Source of the DNA: Ectothiorhodospira shaposhnikovii
Lineage (GTDB): Bacteria > Pseudomonadota > Gammaproteobacteria > Ectothiorhodospirales > Ectothiorhodospiraceae
Direction of reading: 5' to 3'
Assembly: GCF_016584105.1 (NCBI RefSeq)
Contig: NZ_NRSM01000017.1
Location: forward strand, 17,406 to 81,405
DNA: 64,000 nt
The notes below the pieces were generated by a model. The model was given only the letters and a program-made list of their open reading frames with translations, was not told the DNA's origin and made no database searches. Below are positions 47,520 through 58,095 of this stretch, piece by piece. The first letter of the stretch is position 1. Each line of letters starts with the position of its first letter. Both the position numbers and the translations under genes were made by a program.

Positions 47520-48446
47520 TTGTCGGGAGAACCGCAGCAACGGGGACTGGGCGCCTATCTGGGGCTGGCCGTGGGGGATGCCCTGGGGGCCACGGTGGAG
47601 TTCATGACGCCCCGGGAAATACAGGCTGCCCATGGGGTACATCGGCGCATCACCGGCGGTGGCTGGCTGAACCTCAGGGTTGGGGCCGTGACCGACGATA
47701 CCACCATGAGCCTGGCCCTGGGCGGGGCGGTCCTGGCATCCGGCGGACTGGACGGGCGGGCCATGGCCGAGGCCTTCAGTCAATGGATGCGGGATCGCCC
47801 GGTGGATATCGGCCATACCGTGCGGCGCGGCATCATCCACTACCGGCGCACCGGCGAGATCGAGACGCCGCTCAACGACAATGATGCGGGCAATGGTGCC
47901 TGCATGCGGGTCCTGCCCGTGGTGCTGGCGACACTGGATCAGCCCCTTGACATGCTCCATGCCGCCTGCCGCCTGCAGGGGCGGATCACCCACCATCATC
48001 CCCTGTCCGACGCCGGCACGGCGTGCGTGGCAACCATGGTCCGCATGGCCATCCAGGGTTGTGATGCCGCGGACCTGATTCAGGGGCCGGTGGAGGCACT
48101 GGTAACGGCGCATCCTGAATTCCGTTTCCGGGGACGACGGGAGGAAAATCCCAGCGGATTCATCGTCCACACCCTGCGGGCGGTGTTTCAGGCCCTGTTT
48201 GACACGGATTGCTTTGAAAACTGCCTGGTGGACGTGGTCAACCGGGGCGGAGACGCGGATACCACCGGGGCCATCGCGGGGATGATTGCCGGAGCCCTGT
48301 ACGGCGAATCGGACATTCCTGCCTCATGGCGCCGTGCCCTGGATCCCCGGGTGCTGGAAGCGGTTACCGCCCAGACCCTTGACCTCATGGAGATGAGCCT
48401 GATGGAGGGAAGCCATCGCGACCTGGAGCGTGCCGGCGGGTCATGA
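47520..48446 (+). CDS. draG: DraG, ADP-ribosyl-dinitrogenase reductase hydrolase
   Basis: 308-residue binuclear-manganese hydrolase that removes ADP-ribose from NifH and so restores nitrogenase activity. It closely follows the Rhodospirillum DraG pattern: LGAYLGLAVGDALGATVEFM, TDDTTMSLALG, NDNDAGNGACMRVLP, ITHHHPLSDAG and NRGGDADTTGAIAGM carry the metal ligands. It appears to start with TTG at 47520, directly after the nifQ stop, with no separate strong site, so expression may depend on nifQ translation. The partner transferase DraT is not in the window. Confidence 0.93.
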   Translation: MSGEPQQRGLGAYLGLAVGDALGATVEFMTPREIQAAHGVHRRITGGGWLNLRVGAVTDDTTMSLALGGAVLASGGLDGRAMAEAFSQWMRDRPVDIGHTVRRGIIHYRRTGEIETPLNDNDAGNGACMRVLPVVLATLDQPLDMLHAACRLQGRITHHHPLSDAGTACVATMVRMAIQGCDAADLIQGPVEALVTAHPEFRFRGRREENPSGFIVHTLRAVFQALFDTDCFENCLVDVVNRGGDADTTGAIAGMIAGALYGESDIPASWRRALDPRVLEAVTAQTLDLMEMSLMEGSHRDLERAGGS

Positions 48447-48530
48447 GCGGGGACTGAGGGCTCATTCAGTCCAGCCTTCATGCTATGCTTTTCAGTCATC
48501 AGGACTGAACCACGGCAACGGAGCCTGGCC

Positions 48531-51500
48531 TTGACCGCAGCCCCCATTCACCCCGGTTTCATGGTGGTCCACGGCAACCGCCTGGAAGACCTGCGCGCCC
48601 TGGCCGTGGAATGGATGCGTCGCCACCCCCTGGCGCCGCTGGAAAACGAGACCATCCTGGTCCAGAGTAACGGCATCGCCCAGTGGCTCAAGCTGGCCCT
48701 GGCGATGGACCCGGACGGCCCGGAAGCCGGCATGGGCATCGCCGCCGCCCTGGATGTCCAGCTGCCCGCCCGCTTCCTCTGGAACGCCTATCGGGCCGTC
48801 CTCGGCGCCGAGGCCGTGCCCACCGAATCCCCCTTCGCCAAGGACCCGCTCACCTGGCGCCTCATGCGCCTGTTGCCCGAATGCCTGGAACAGCCGGCCT
48901 TTGCCCCCCTGCGCCGATTCCTGACCGATGATGCGGACCTGCGCAAACGCCACCAGCTGGCCCTGCGCCTGGCGGACCTGCTGGACCAGTATCAGGTCTA
49001 CCGGGCCGACTGGCTGGACGACTGGGCCTCGGGCAGGGATCAGGCGCGGGATCCTCGGGGTATGCTGCGTCCCCTGGACGGGGAGGACAGCCGCTGGCAG
49101 CCGGCCCTGTGGCGCGCCCTGATCGAGGACATGCCCCCCGATGCCCGCAGCCTGAGCCGTGCCGGGGTGCATGTCCGGTTCATGGAGCGGGTCCGTGCCC
49201 TGGAGGCCCGCCCCCCCGATTTGCCGCGGCGGGTGATCGTGTTCGGCATCTCCTCGTTGCCGGCCCAGACCCTGGAGGCCCTGGAGGGATTGGCCCGCTT
49301 CAGCCAGGTGCTGCTGTGCGTGCACAATCCCTGCCGCCATTACTGGGCCGACATCATCAGCGACAAGGACCTGCTGCGTGCCCGGCGTCGCCGTCAGTCC
49401 CCCAAGGCCGGCATGCCCGATGTCATCGCCGAGGAGGACCTGCACAACCACGCCCATCCCCTGCTGGCGGCCTGGGGCAAGCAGGGGCGTGACTACATCC
49501 GTCTGCTGGATGAGCACGATGACCCCGGTCACTACCGCAGCCTGCTGGAGTCGCTGCCCTGGCAGCGCATCGACCTGTTCGAACCCCGGGGAGGCGAAAC
49601 CCTGCTGCAGCAACTGCAGGATGACATCCTCGATCTGTGCCCTCTGGCGGAGACCCGCGACCATTGGCCCCCGGTGGATCCGGCGGAAGACGATTCCATC
49701 CGCTTCCATGTGGCCCATAGCCCCCAGCGGGAAGTGGAGATCCTCCATGACCAGCTGCTGGCGCGATTTTCCCGGGACCCGACCCTGCGGCCCCGGGACA
49801 TCATCGTCATGGTCCCCGACGTGGACCGCTACGCGCCCCACGTCCAGGCGGTGTTCGGCCAGACCCGCCCGGATGATCCCCGTCACATCCCGTTCTGTTT
49901 CTCCGATCAGGCCCGGCGGGGGCGGGACCCCTTCCTGATGGTGCTGGAACAGCTCCTGCACCTGCCCGAGTCCCGACTGTCGGTGAGCGAACTGCTGGAC
50001 CTGCTGGATCTGCCGGCCCTGCGCGACCGCTTCGGCATCGGGCAGGGGGATCTGCCGCGCCTGCGGGCCTGGATCGAAGGGGCGGGCATCCGCTGGGGCC
50101 TGGACGCCCGGCAGCGCTCCGCCCTGTCCCTGCCGGAAGGGCTGGAGCAGAACACCTGGCGCTTCGGCCTGCGGCGCATGCTGCTGGGCTATGCCGCGGG
50201 CAGTCCAGGCCCCTGGCGGGAGATCGAGCCCTACGACGAGATCAGCGGCCTGGATGCCGCCCTCATCGGTCCTCTCCATGCCTTGCTGGAGGCCCTGGAC
50301 CAGGCCTGGCGGAGTCTTGCCGAACCGGCCACGCCGTCGGTCTGGGGGACACGGTTGCGCACCCTGATGCAGAATTTCTTCGCCCCCGCGCAGGAGCGTG
50401 AGCAGCTCATGCTGCGGCGCATGGACGAGGCCCTGGAGCATTGGGAAACCCTGTGCGAAACGGCGGGCATGGTGGAGGCCCTGCCGCTTACCGTGGTGCG
50501 GGAGCACTGGCTCGGCACCCTGGACGAGTCCCACCTGTCCCAGCGCTTCCTGTCCGGGGCGGTGACCCTGTGTACCCTCATGCCCATGCGCGCCATCCCG
50601 TATCGGGTGGTCTGTCTGCTGGGCATGAACGACGGCGACTATCCCCGTGCCCATGTCCCCATGGATTTCGATCTCATGGCCGGAGAGCACCGCCCCGGCG
50701 ACCGCTCGCGCCGGGAGGATGACCGCTACCTGTTCCTGGAGGCCCTGCTGTCGGCCCGGGATCACCTTTACATCAGTTGGGTGGGACGGGGTATCCGCGA
50801 CAATGCCTTGCAGCCGCCGTCGGTACTGGTGAGCCAGTTGCGGGATCACCTGGCCGCCGGCTGGTGCCTTCAGAAGGACGGGGACGAGGAGGGCCTGCTT
50901 GCGGCCCTGACCACCGAATACCCGTTGCAGCCCTTTGGCCGGGCCTATTTCCAGGGCGATGACGACGGACTCTTCACCTATGCCCGGGAGTGGGAAGCCC
51001 TGCATGTCGGCGTGGGGGCGGGCCTTGCCCGCGAACGGCAATTTCCCCGCCAGGGGGAAGCACTGCCCCCTCCGATACCGGAAGAGGCACTGCCCGCCGA
51101 AGACCTCGCCGCCTTTCTCAAGGACCCGGTGCGCAGCTTTTTCCGCCACCGCCTCAAGGTCCACTTCGACGAGGCACCGAGCGCCGGCGAAGACCAGGAG
51201 CCTTTCGTTCTGGATGGCCTGGACCATTGGCAGGCCCTAGATCATCTGCTGGGGGCAGCCCTGGCGGACGATGCCGATCCGGAGCAGGCCGCCGAGCGCC
51301 TGGAGACGGCCCTGATCGGCTGGCAGCGCAGCGGCCGGCTGGCCCTGGGAGAGATCGGGCGCCAGCAGTTTGACCATCTGCGGGCCGAGGCGATGAACCT
51401 GGTCGTCACCTGGCAGGCAGCGGTCCGTGCCTGCCCCCGGCGGTTGCCGCGCCCGGAACTGCTGCGTTTCGAGCACGGGGGCCGGGTGGTGGAAGGCTGG

Positions 51501-52025
51501 CTGCCCCGATTGCGTCTGGACGCGGCCGGGGAGCGGGTGCATCTGTTGTACCGGGCCGGTACCTTGAGGGCAAATGTCAATCCCTTCAAGCGTCTGGACC
51601 AGACCTGCCTGGCCTGGGTGCAGCACCTGATGGCCCATGCCCGGGGACTCACCCTGCGCACGATGATGATGGGGCTGGACGACACCCTGTGCCTGGACCC
51701 ACTGCCGGCACAGGAGGCCCGGGACCATCTGCACACCCTGCTGCGGGCCTGGGAAACGGGGATGACCCGCCCCCTTCCGGCCTACTGCCGGGGCAGCAGT
51801 GCCTGGCTGGATGCTCTGGAGCGGGACGGCAAGGACCCGGAAGAGATCCTGACCCGGGTCCATGAAGGGGACGGTTTCAGGGGAGGCGCGGTGGACCAGG
51901 ACCCCTGGCTGGCCCGGGCCTGGCCGGATACCCGATCCCTGCTGGCCCAGCCGGATTTCCCGGCCTGGGCCCGTGACCTCTACGGCCCCCTGAGCCGGGC
52001 CGCCTATCTGCTGGGCAAGGATTGA
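48531..52025 (+). CDS. recC: Exodeoxyribonuclease V gamma subunit RecC
   Basis: 1164 residues. RecC recognises Chi and splits the duplex ahead of RecB and RecD. Conserved blocks match E. coli RecC: ILVQSNGIAQWLKLALA, FHVAHSPQREVEILHDQLL, LCTLMPMRAIPYRVVCLLGM, GDRSRREDDRYLFLEALLS and YARE. Start: TTG 48531 is preceded by CGGAG; ATG at 48480 lies too far upstream; an internal ATG at 48561 (MVVHGNRLEDL) is also possible. First gene of recCBD. Confidence 0.93.
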   Translation: MTAAPIHPGFMVVHGNRLEDLRALAVEWMRRHPLAPLENETILVQSNGIAQWLKLALAMDPDGPEAGMGIAAALDVQLPARFLWNAYRAVLGAEAVPTESPFAKDPLTWRLMRLLPECLEQPAFAPLRRFLTDDADLRKRHQLALRLADLLDQYQVYRADWLDDWASGRDQARDPRGMLRPLDGEDSRWQPALWRALIEDMPPDARSLSRAGVHVRFMERVRALEARPPDLPRRVIVFGISSLPAQTLEALEGLARFSQVLLCVHNPCRHYWADIISDKDLLRARRRRQSPKAGMPDVIAEEDLHNHAHPLLAAWGKQGRDYIRLLDEHDDPGHYRSLLESLPWQRIDLFEPRGGETLLQQLQDDILDLCPLAETRDHWPPVDPAEDDSIRFHVAHSPQREVEILHDQLLARFSRDPTLRPRDIIVMVPDVDRYAPHVQAVFGQTRPDDPRHIPFCFSDQARRGRDPFLMVLEQLLHLPESRLSVSELLDLLDLPALRDRFGIGQGDLPRLRAWIEGAGIRWGLDARQRSALSLPEGLEQNTWRFGLRRMLLGYAAGSPGPWREIEPYDEISGLDAALIGPLHALLEALDQAWRSLAEPATPSVWGTRLRTLMQNFFAPAQEREQLMLRRMDEALEHWETLCETAGMVEALPLTVVREHWLGTLDESHLSQRFLSGAVTLCTLMPMRAIPYRVVCLLGMNDGDYPRAHVPMDFDLMAGEHRPGDRSRREDDRYLFLEALLSARDHLYISWVGRGIRDNALQPPSVLVSQLRDHLAAGWCLQKDGDEEGLLAALTTEYPLQPFGRAYFQGDDDGLFTYAREWEALHVGVGAGLARERQFPRQGEALPPPIPEEALPAEDLAAFLKDPVRSFFRHRLKVHFDEAPSAGEDQEPFVLDGLDHWQALDHLLGAALADDADPEQAAERLETALIGWQRSGRLALGEIGRQQFDHLRAEAMNLVVTWQAAVRACPRRLPRPELLRFEHGGRVVEGWLPRLRLDAAGERVHLLYRAGTLRANVNPFKRLDQTCLAWVQHLMAHARGLTLRTMMMGLDDTLCLDPLPAQEARDHLHTLLRAWETGMTRPLPAYCRGSSAWLDALERDGKDPEEILTRVHEGDGFRGGAVDQDPWLARAWPDTRSLLAQPDFPAWARDLYGPLSRAAYLLGKD

Positions 52026-52035
52026 GGAGTATCCC

Positions 52036-55000
52036 ATGTCCCATGTCCGGGTTCTGGATCCCCTGCATTTTCCCCTTCACGGCAGCCGCCTGATCGAGGC
52101 CAGCGCCGGCACCGGCAAGACCTTCACCATTGCCGCCCTCTATGTGCGGCTGGTACTGGGCCATGGCGGGGCGAACGCCTTTCCCGAGCCTTTGCTGCCG
52201 CCCCGGATTCTGGTGGTCACTTTCACCGATGCGGCCACCCGGGAGCTAAGGGAACGGATCCATGCCCGGCTGATGGAAGCAGCCCGGGTGTTTCGTGACC
52301 CTCTCGGACAGTCGCCGGATGCGTTCCTGTCGGCCCTGCTGGCGGATCATCCCGACGCGGCTGAACGCGCCCAGGCGGCCCGCCGTCTGGAGCAGGCGGC
52401 CCAGTGGATGGACGAGGCGGCGGTGTCCACCATCCATGGCTGGTGTTACCGGGCCCTGCGGGAACACGCCTTCGACAGCGGCAGTCTGTTTACCCAGAAC
52501 CTGGCGACGGATCAGTCCGAACTGCTGGCCGAGGCGGTGCGGGATTACTGGCGCACCGTGGTCTATCCCCGCGGCGCGGCCGATTTCGGCCTGCTTCGGC
52601 AGGTGCTGGGTGACGGGCCGGAGGCCCTGCTGCCCATCCTCTCACGGTTGCTGGCGGGAGATCCGCCCCAGGATGAACCGGGTTGCCTGGACGGGATCCT
52701 GGCGACGCGGGTGTCCCTGCTGGAACGCCTCAAGGCCCCCTGGCGGGATGAGTTCGACACCCTGGCGGATCAGTTCCGCCATGGCCTGTTGCCCGTGCTC
52801 AACGGCAACAAGTATCGCAATTCCGATCGTCTGCTGGCGTGCATGCGCCAATGGGCTCAGGAACCGTCCCGGTTGCGCCCCGAGCCCCCGGGCAGTCAGG
52901 ACCCGCTGGAACAGCTCAGCCGGTCCGGCATGAATGCCCGGCTCAAGAAGGGGGGCAGCCTGCCTGCTAATCTCCACCCGGCCTTTGAGCTGCTGGAGCA
53001 GGCGGATGAACTGGACCGGGATCTGGCCGCCGAGGTGCTGGGTCACGCGGCGGCCTGGGTGCAGCGGCGTTTTCGCCAGGCCCAGCGCCGTCGGGCCCAG
53101 CTGGGCTTTGATGATCTGCTGACCTGTCTGCGGGACGCTCTGGACGGACCCAACGGCGACCGTCTGGCCGTCACCCTGCGCCGTCAGTTTCCGGTGGCCC
53201 TGATCGACGAGTTTCAGGATACGGACCCGGTGCAGTACCGCATCTTCGAGCGGGTCTACGACCTGGCGGCGGGCACGCCGGATGCCGGGCTGTTCCTGAT
53301 CGGTGATCCCAAGCAGTCCATCTATGCCTTTCGCGGCGCCGACATCCATACCTACCTCAAGGCTCGCCTGGCCACCCGGGGGCGTCATTACACCCTGGGT
53401 GTCAATTATCGTTCCACCGAGGCGGCGGTGGCCGGTTTCAACCGGCTGTTTGCCCTGGGAGAACGGGAGCATCCCCGGGGGGCGTTCCTGTTCCGGCCCG
53501 ACCGGACCGCAGACAATCCAGTGCCCTTCCTGCCGGTCCGGTCCCGTGGTCGCGACACGCGCCTGCAGGTGCAGGGCCAACTCCAGCCGGCCCTGACCCT
53601 GTGGCATCTGGAGGGCGATGACACCCTGGGCAGGCAGGCCTACATGGATACCATGGCGGTGCGCTGTGCCGGGGCAATGGCGGACCTGCTGGCGGCCGGC
53701 CGCACCGGCCGGGCGGGTTTCTCCCGCCCCGACGACCCGGACAATCCCGGTTTCACCCCCCTCAAACCCCGGGACATGGCGGTGCTGGTTCGGGACCGGG
53801 GCGAGGCCAACCTGATCCAGGCGGCCCTGCGTGCCCATCAGATCCGCAGTGTCTATCTCTCCGACCGGGAGTCGGTCTATCTCAGCCCGGAGGCGGGCGA
53901 CCTGCTGCGCTGGCTGCGGGCCTGCGCGGAGCCGGAATCCGACCGTCTGCTGCGGGCGGCCCTGGCCACCCCGCTGCTGGACCTGTCCCTGACGGAACTG
54001 GACGCCCTCAACCAGGATGAACTGCACTGGGAACGCCGGGTGGAACAGTTCCGCGGCTACCGCCGGTACTGGCGCAGCCAGGGCGTGCTGCCCATGCTGC
54101 GGCACCTGATGCATGATTTCGAGCTGCCCCGGCGCCTGTTCAGTCAGCCCTTCGGCGAACGCCGGCTCACCAACCTGCTGCACCTGAGCGAGCTGCTGCA
54201 AGCGGCCGCCACGGAGCTGGAGGGAGAGCATGCCCTGATCCGCCATCTGGTGGAGCACCGGCAGGCGAACCGGCAGGCCGGTGACGAGCAGATCCTGCGC
54301 CTGGAAAGTGACGAGGATCTGGTGAAGGTGGTTACCATCCACAAGTCCAAGGGGTTGCAGTATCCCCTGGTGTTCCTGCCCTTCATTGCCGGTTACCGGC
54401 CCGGCAACGGCGGCAAGCCGCCCCTGATCTACCGGGACGGTTCGGGGCGACGGGTGGTCAGTTTCACGCCCTCCCCGGAGAATCTTGAGCGGGCCGACGA
54501 GGCCCGTCTGGCGGAGGATGTGCGTCTGCTCTACGTGGCGGTGACCCGGGCCTGTCATGCCTGTTGGCTGGGGGTGGCGCCGGTCAAGGATCGCAGCCGT
54601 GACGGTGGTTTTCATCGCAGCGCCCTGGGCAGCCTGCTCGGGGGCGGCAAGCCCGTCGCGCCCGCCGAACTGCGTGCCCGGCTGGAAGCCCTGCGGGCCG
54701 ATGATCTGCTGCCCACGGATATGTCATCGGTGCAGGTGCCGCCCATTGATGAGGTGATCCGGATCATGCCCGCCCCTCCGGTGCCGGTGATTGCACCGGG
54801 CCTTCCGGATCGGGCGCCGGTCACGGCGGGCACTCGCCCGGCCCGGCGGCCCCTGCGCCCGGCCCGGGAACATTGGTGGATCGCCAGCTACAGTGCATTA
54901 AGGCTCGTCGGCCAGGACCATCCGGTGCCGCGTCCCGATCCGGAGTCGGCCCAGGAGGAGCGTCTGCGGGAGGCCGTCGACGAGGCCGGATCCCTCCCAG

Positions 55001-55803
55001 CCGCGCCACCGGCCCGGAATGACGCGGATACCCCGGCCATGACGCAATCCCCATCCCCGGTGGTCGCGCCACCGGCGGATTTCCCCCGTGGCCCCGAGCC
55101 CGGCACCTTCCTCCACGGCCTCCTGGAGTGGATGGCCCGCACCGGATTCGAGACCCTGGCCCGGGACCCGGCACCGCTGCGGGAACTGGTGGCCCGGCGC
55201 TGTCATCACCGGGGCTGGGAGCACTGGATCGATCCGATTGACCAGTGGTTGCGGGACCTGCTGCGGCTCCCCCTGCAATGGGAGCCGGGAGGTGCGCCCC
55301 TGGTACTGGGGCAACTGGCCTACTGTCAGGCGGAAATGGACTTCTGGTTCCAGGCCGGGCAGGTGGACACCCGGAGCCTGGACCGGCTGGTGACCCGTCA
55401 TACCCTGGACGGCCGCCCTCGGCCGGCCCTGCTGCCGGATACCCTCAACGGCATGATGAAGGGTTTCATCGACCTGGTGTTCGAACACCAGGGGCGCTAT
55501 TACGTGGCGGACTACAAGTCCAATTGGCTGGGGGATACGGCCGGCGCCTATGGCCCCGAAGCCCTGGCCAGCGCGGCGGCCGCCCGACGTTACGATCTCC
55601 AGTACAGCCTCTATTGTCTGGCGCTGCACCGGCTGCTGCGGGCGCGGTTACCGGACTATGCGTACGAGCGACACATGGGGGGCGCCCTGATCTTCTTCCT
55701 GCGCGGGCTGGACGCCGACGGCGGCGGGATTCACTTCGAGCGTCCGGACGCCGACTTCATGGACGCCCTGGACGGACTCTTTGCCCGGCGGGAGCAGCCC
55801 TGA
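52036..55803 (+). CDS. recB: Exodeoxyribonuclease V beta subunit RecB
   Basis: 1255-residue 3'-5' SF1A helicase plus nuclease. Walker A is EASAGTGKT (Lys28); DEFQDTDPVQY is motif II; VVTIHKSKGLQYPLVFLPF is motif V. The C-terminal nuclease has GTFLHGLLEW (~1022), GFIDLVFEH (~1143) and DYKSNWLG (~1158). Eleven bases after recC; its TGA overlaps the recD ATG. Confidence 0.96.
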   Translation: MSHVRVLDPLHFPLHGSRLIEASAGTGKTFTIAALYVRLVLGHGGANAFPEPLLPPRILVVTFTDAATRELRERIHARLMEAARVFRDPLGQSPDAFLSALLADHPDAAERAQAARRLEQAAQWMDEAAVSTIHGWCYRALREHAFDSGSLFTQNLATDQSELLAEAVRDYWRTVVYPRGAADFGLLRQVLGDGPEALLPILSRLLAGDPPQDEPGCLDGILATRVSLLERLKAPWRDEFDTLADQFRHGLLPVLNGNKYRNSDRLLACMRQWAQEPSRLRPEPPGSQDPLEQLSRSGMNARLKKGGSLPANLHPAFELLEQADELDRDLAAEVLGHAAAWVQRRFRQAQRRRAQLGFDDLLTCLRDALDGPNGDRLAVTLRRQFPVALIDEFQDTDPVQYRIFERVYDLAAGTPDAGLFLIGDPKQSIYAFRGADIHTYLKARLATRGRHYTLGVNYRSTEAAVAGFNRLFALGEREHPRGAFLFRPDRTADNPVPFLPVRSRGRDTRLQVQGQLQPALTLWHLEGDDTLGRQAYMDTMAVRCAGAMADLLAAGRTGRAGFSRPDDPDNPGFTPLKPRDMAVLVRDRGEANLIQAALRAHQIRSVYLSDRESVYLSPEAGDLLRWLRACAEPESDRLLRAALATPLLDLSLTELDALNQDELHWERRVEQFRGYRRYWRSQGVLPMLRHLMHDFELPRRLFSQPFGERRLTNLLHLSELLQAAATELEGEHALIRHLVEHRQANRQAGDEQILRLESDEDLVKVVTIHKSKGLQYPLVFLPFIAGYRPGNGGKPPLIYRDGSGRRVVSFTPSPENLERADEARLAEDVRLLYVAVTRACHACWLGVAPVKDRSRDGGFHRSALGSLLGGGKPVAPAELRARLEALRADDLLPTDMSSVQVPPIDEVIRIMPAPPVPVIAPGLPDRAPVTAGTRPARRPLRPAREHWWIASYSALRLVGQDHPVPRPDPESAQEERLREAVDEAGSLPAAPPARNDADTPAMTQSPSPVVAPPADFPRGPEPGTFLHGLLEWMARTGFETLARDPAPLRELVARRCHHRGWEHWIDPIDQWLRDLLRLPLQWEPGGAPLVLGQLAYCQAEMDFWFQAGQVDTRSLDRLVTRHTLDGRPRPALLPDTLNGMMKGFIDLVFEHQGRYYVADYKSNWLGDTAGAYGPEALASAAAARRYDLQYSLYCLALHRLLRARLPDYAYERHMGGALIFFLRGLDADGGGIHFERPDADFMDALDGLFARREQP

Positions 55804-57926
55804 TGTCCATGACACCGCAGACATTGCTGACCCACTGGCCGTCGTTGCGAACCCTGCTTGATCAGTGGACCGAACGGGGTTGGCTGCGCCCCCTGGACCG
55901 GGCCCTGGCGGTCTTTCTGCACGAACAGGCGCCGGATACCCCGCCGCTGGTGCTGTTGCTGGCGGCCCTGGCCAGCCACCAGCTGGGGCGTGGTCATGTC
56001 TGTCTGGACCTGACGGCCTTGCTGGCGGACCCGGACCTGAGTCTGTCCCTGCCGCCGGAATCGGACGACGGGGTGTTGCCGCCCCCCCGTCCTTCCTGGT
56101 GTCTGGCGGGCCTGGTGTTGCCGACCCTGTATCAGGCCCTGGCGCAGGCCCCGTCACTGGTGGCGGCGGGCGTGGGCACCACGCCTCTGGTGCTGGACGG
56201 GCAGCGTCTTTATCTGCGGCGCTACTGGCAGTACGAGCAGGGCATCGGGCAAGCCATCGGTGAACGGCTGGCAATGGGGGAAGGGCTGCGCCAGGCCCTG
56301 TCCGGCGAGCGCATGCGTCACTGGCTGGATCGGCTGTTCGGCCCGGTGGGGCCCGATGCCCCCGACTGGCAGCGTATCGCCTGCGCCCTGGCTGCCGGTG
56401 GTGCCTTTGCGGTCATCACCGGCGGGCCGGGCACGGGCAAGACCACCACGGTGGTGCGTCTGCTGGCCCTGCTGCAGGCCCTGCATCTGTCGGGGCAGAC
56501 GGAGGGGGACGGCCAGCCCCTGCGCATCCGCATGGCCGCCCCCACGGGCAAGGCGGCGGCCCGGCTCAACAGTTCCGTGGCCGGCCGGGTGGGGGCGCTA
56601 CCCTTGCCGGATGATGACTTGGGGCGGCGTATCCGCGCCGCCATTCCCACCCAGGTCACCACGGTGCACCGGTTGCTGGGTAGCCGGCCCAACAGTCGCC
56701 ATTTCCGCCATCATGCCCGCAACCCCCTGCCGGTGGATCTGGTGGTGGTGGACGAGGCCTCCATGATCGATCTGGAACTGATGAGCCAGCTGGTACAGGC
56801 GCTGCCGCCGGAGGCCCGCCTGATCCTGCTGGGGGACAAGGACCAGCTGGCCTCGGTGGAGGCGGGCGCGGTGCTGGGTGAACTCTGCGACCGGGCCGAC
56901 GGCGGTCACTATTCATCCAGGATCCGGGACTGGTTGCGCGGGGTCAGCGGTGAAGCATTGCCCCCCGCCATGGTGGATAGCACGGGCCGGCCCCTGGATC
57001 AGCACATCATCATGCTCAGACAAAGCCACCGCTTCGGCGCTGACAGTGGCATCGGGCGTCTGGCCCGGGCGGTCAACGGGGGGGATCCGGCCCAGGTGGC
57101 GGCGGTGTGGGACGGTGGGGACCGGCTGCCGGACCTGGCCCGGGTGCCGTTGCGCGGTGACGGTGACAAGGCCCTGGAGCAGGTGTTGATCCAGGGCGGC
57201 GGGGATCTGTTCCAGGACGATGGGGCAGGGCAGGGGGAGCGGCCCCGAGGCCATGCCCACTATCTGGCCGTGATGCGCGACACCGATCCCGGCGACGATG
57301 CCTGTCGCGAAGCGGTGGATGACTGGGCCGGACGCATCCTGGGCGCTCAGGCCGAATTTCAGTGTCTGTGCGTGATCCGTGGCGGACCCTGGGGCGTGGA
57401 GCAGATGAATCATCGCATCGCCCAGGCCCTGGGCAGGGTGGGTCTGCTGGCGCCGGAAGGGGTCTGGTATCCCGGGCGGCCGGTGATGGTCACCGGCAAT
57501 GACTACGGCCTGGGGCTGATGAACGGGGACATGGGCGTTGCCCTGTCCATGCCGGATCCGGAAGCCCCGGACGGCCGGGTATTGCGGGTCGCCTTCCCGA
57601 CGGCGGACGGAAGCCCTCGGGTGCGCTGGATTCTGCCCAGTCGCCTGGGGCAGGTGGAAACCGTGTTCGCCATGACGGTGCACAAATCCCAGGGGTCCGA
57701 ATTCCGCCATACCGCCCTGGTCCTGCCGGACGCCCCCAGCCCCATCCTGACCCGGGAGCTGATCTACACCGCCATCACCCGCGCCAGTCGGTGGTTCAGC
57801 CTGTTGATGCCCAGGGCGGGCATTCTGGAAGCGGGGGTGAAACGGCGGGTGCTTCGAAGCAGCGGACTCAAGGGGGCGCTGCTATCCACAAAACCTGTGG
57901 AAAACTCTGTGGAAACCATGTCATGA
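55803..57926 (+). CDS. recD: Exodeoxyribonuclease V alpha subunit RecD
   Basis: 707-residue 5'-3' SF1B helicase. Walker A is GGPGTGKTTT (Lys213); motif II is VVVDEASMIDLELM; the UvrD-like C-terminal part has AMTVHKSQGSEF and YTAITRAS. The reading frame extends upstream inside recB, but the ATG at 55803 overlaps the recB stop and fits the family N-terminus. Completes RecBCD. Confidence 0.95.
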   Translation: MSMTPQTLLTHWPSLRTLLDQWTERGWLRPLDRALAVFLHEQAPDTPPLVLLLAALASHQLGRGHVCLDLTALLADPDLSLSLPPESDDGVLPPPRPSWCLAGLVLPTLYQALAQAPSLVAAGVGTTPLVLDGQRLYLRRYWQYEQGIGQAIGERLAMGEGLRQALSGERMRHWLDRLFGPVGPDAPDWQRIACALAAGGAFAVITGGPGTGKTTTVVRLLALLQALHLSGQTEGDGQPLRIRMAAPTGKAAARLNSSVAGRVGALPLPDDDLGRRIRAAIPTQVTTVHRLLGSRPNSRHFRHHARNPLPVDLVVVDEASMIDLELMSQLVQALPPEARLILLGDKDQLASVEAGAVLGELCDRADGGHYSSRIRDWLRGVSGEALPPAMVDSTGRPLDQHIIMLRQSHRFGADSGIGRLARAVNGGDPAQVAAVWDGGDRLPDLARVPLRGDGDKALEQVLIQGGGDLFQDDGAGQGERPRGHAHYLAVMRDTDPGDDACREAVDDWAGRILGAQAEFQCLCVIRGGPWGVEQMNHRIAQALGRVGLLAPEGVWYPGRPVMVTGNDYGLGLMNGDMGVALSMPDPEAPDGRVLRVAFPTADGSPRVRWILPSRLGQVETVFAMTVHKSQGSEFRHTALVLPDAPSPILTRELIYTAITRASRWFSLLMPRAGILEAGVKRRVLRSSGLKGALLSTKPVENSVETMS

Positions 57927-58057
57927 ACCCGTCAAAACCCCCGTCCGGGCATGGGTTCAAAACAGATTGGCCAGAAAATGACCAGCGGGAAATTCAAACG
58001 ACTCAACGGATCAGCATTTCCTCCGCTGTCGAAAATGTCAAGTCTTGACAATGGGTT

Positions 58058-58081
58058 GGCCCCGGTAAAAGCGCCGGGGCC
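58058..58081. terminator. Hairpin between recD and the ferredoxin gene
   Basis: GGCCCCGG (58058-58065) pairs with CCGGGGCC (58074-58081) around an eight-base loop. It lies in the 170-base gap between convergent genes and could be a bidirectional terminator, although neither side has a T tract. Confidence 0.45.
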
Positions 58082-58095
58082 TGTGCACAATCTCC

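Noticed and set aside
48492..51227. 911-codon open frame antisense to recC
   Set aside because: Shadow of recC; product is Gln/Gly/His-rich without any recognisable motif.
55245..55802. 186-codon extension of recD inside recB
   Set aside because: Out-of-frame translation of the recB nuclease domain; RecD homology begins at 55803.
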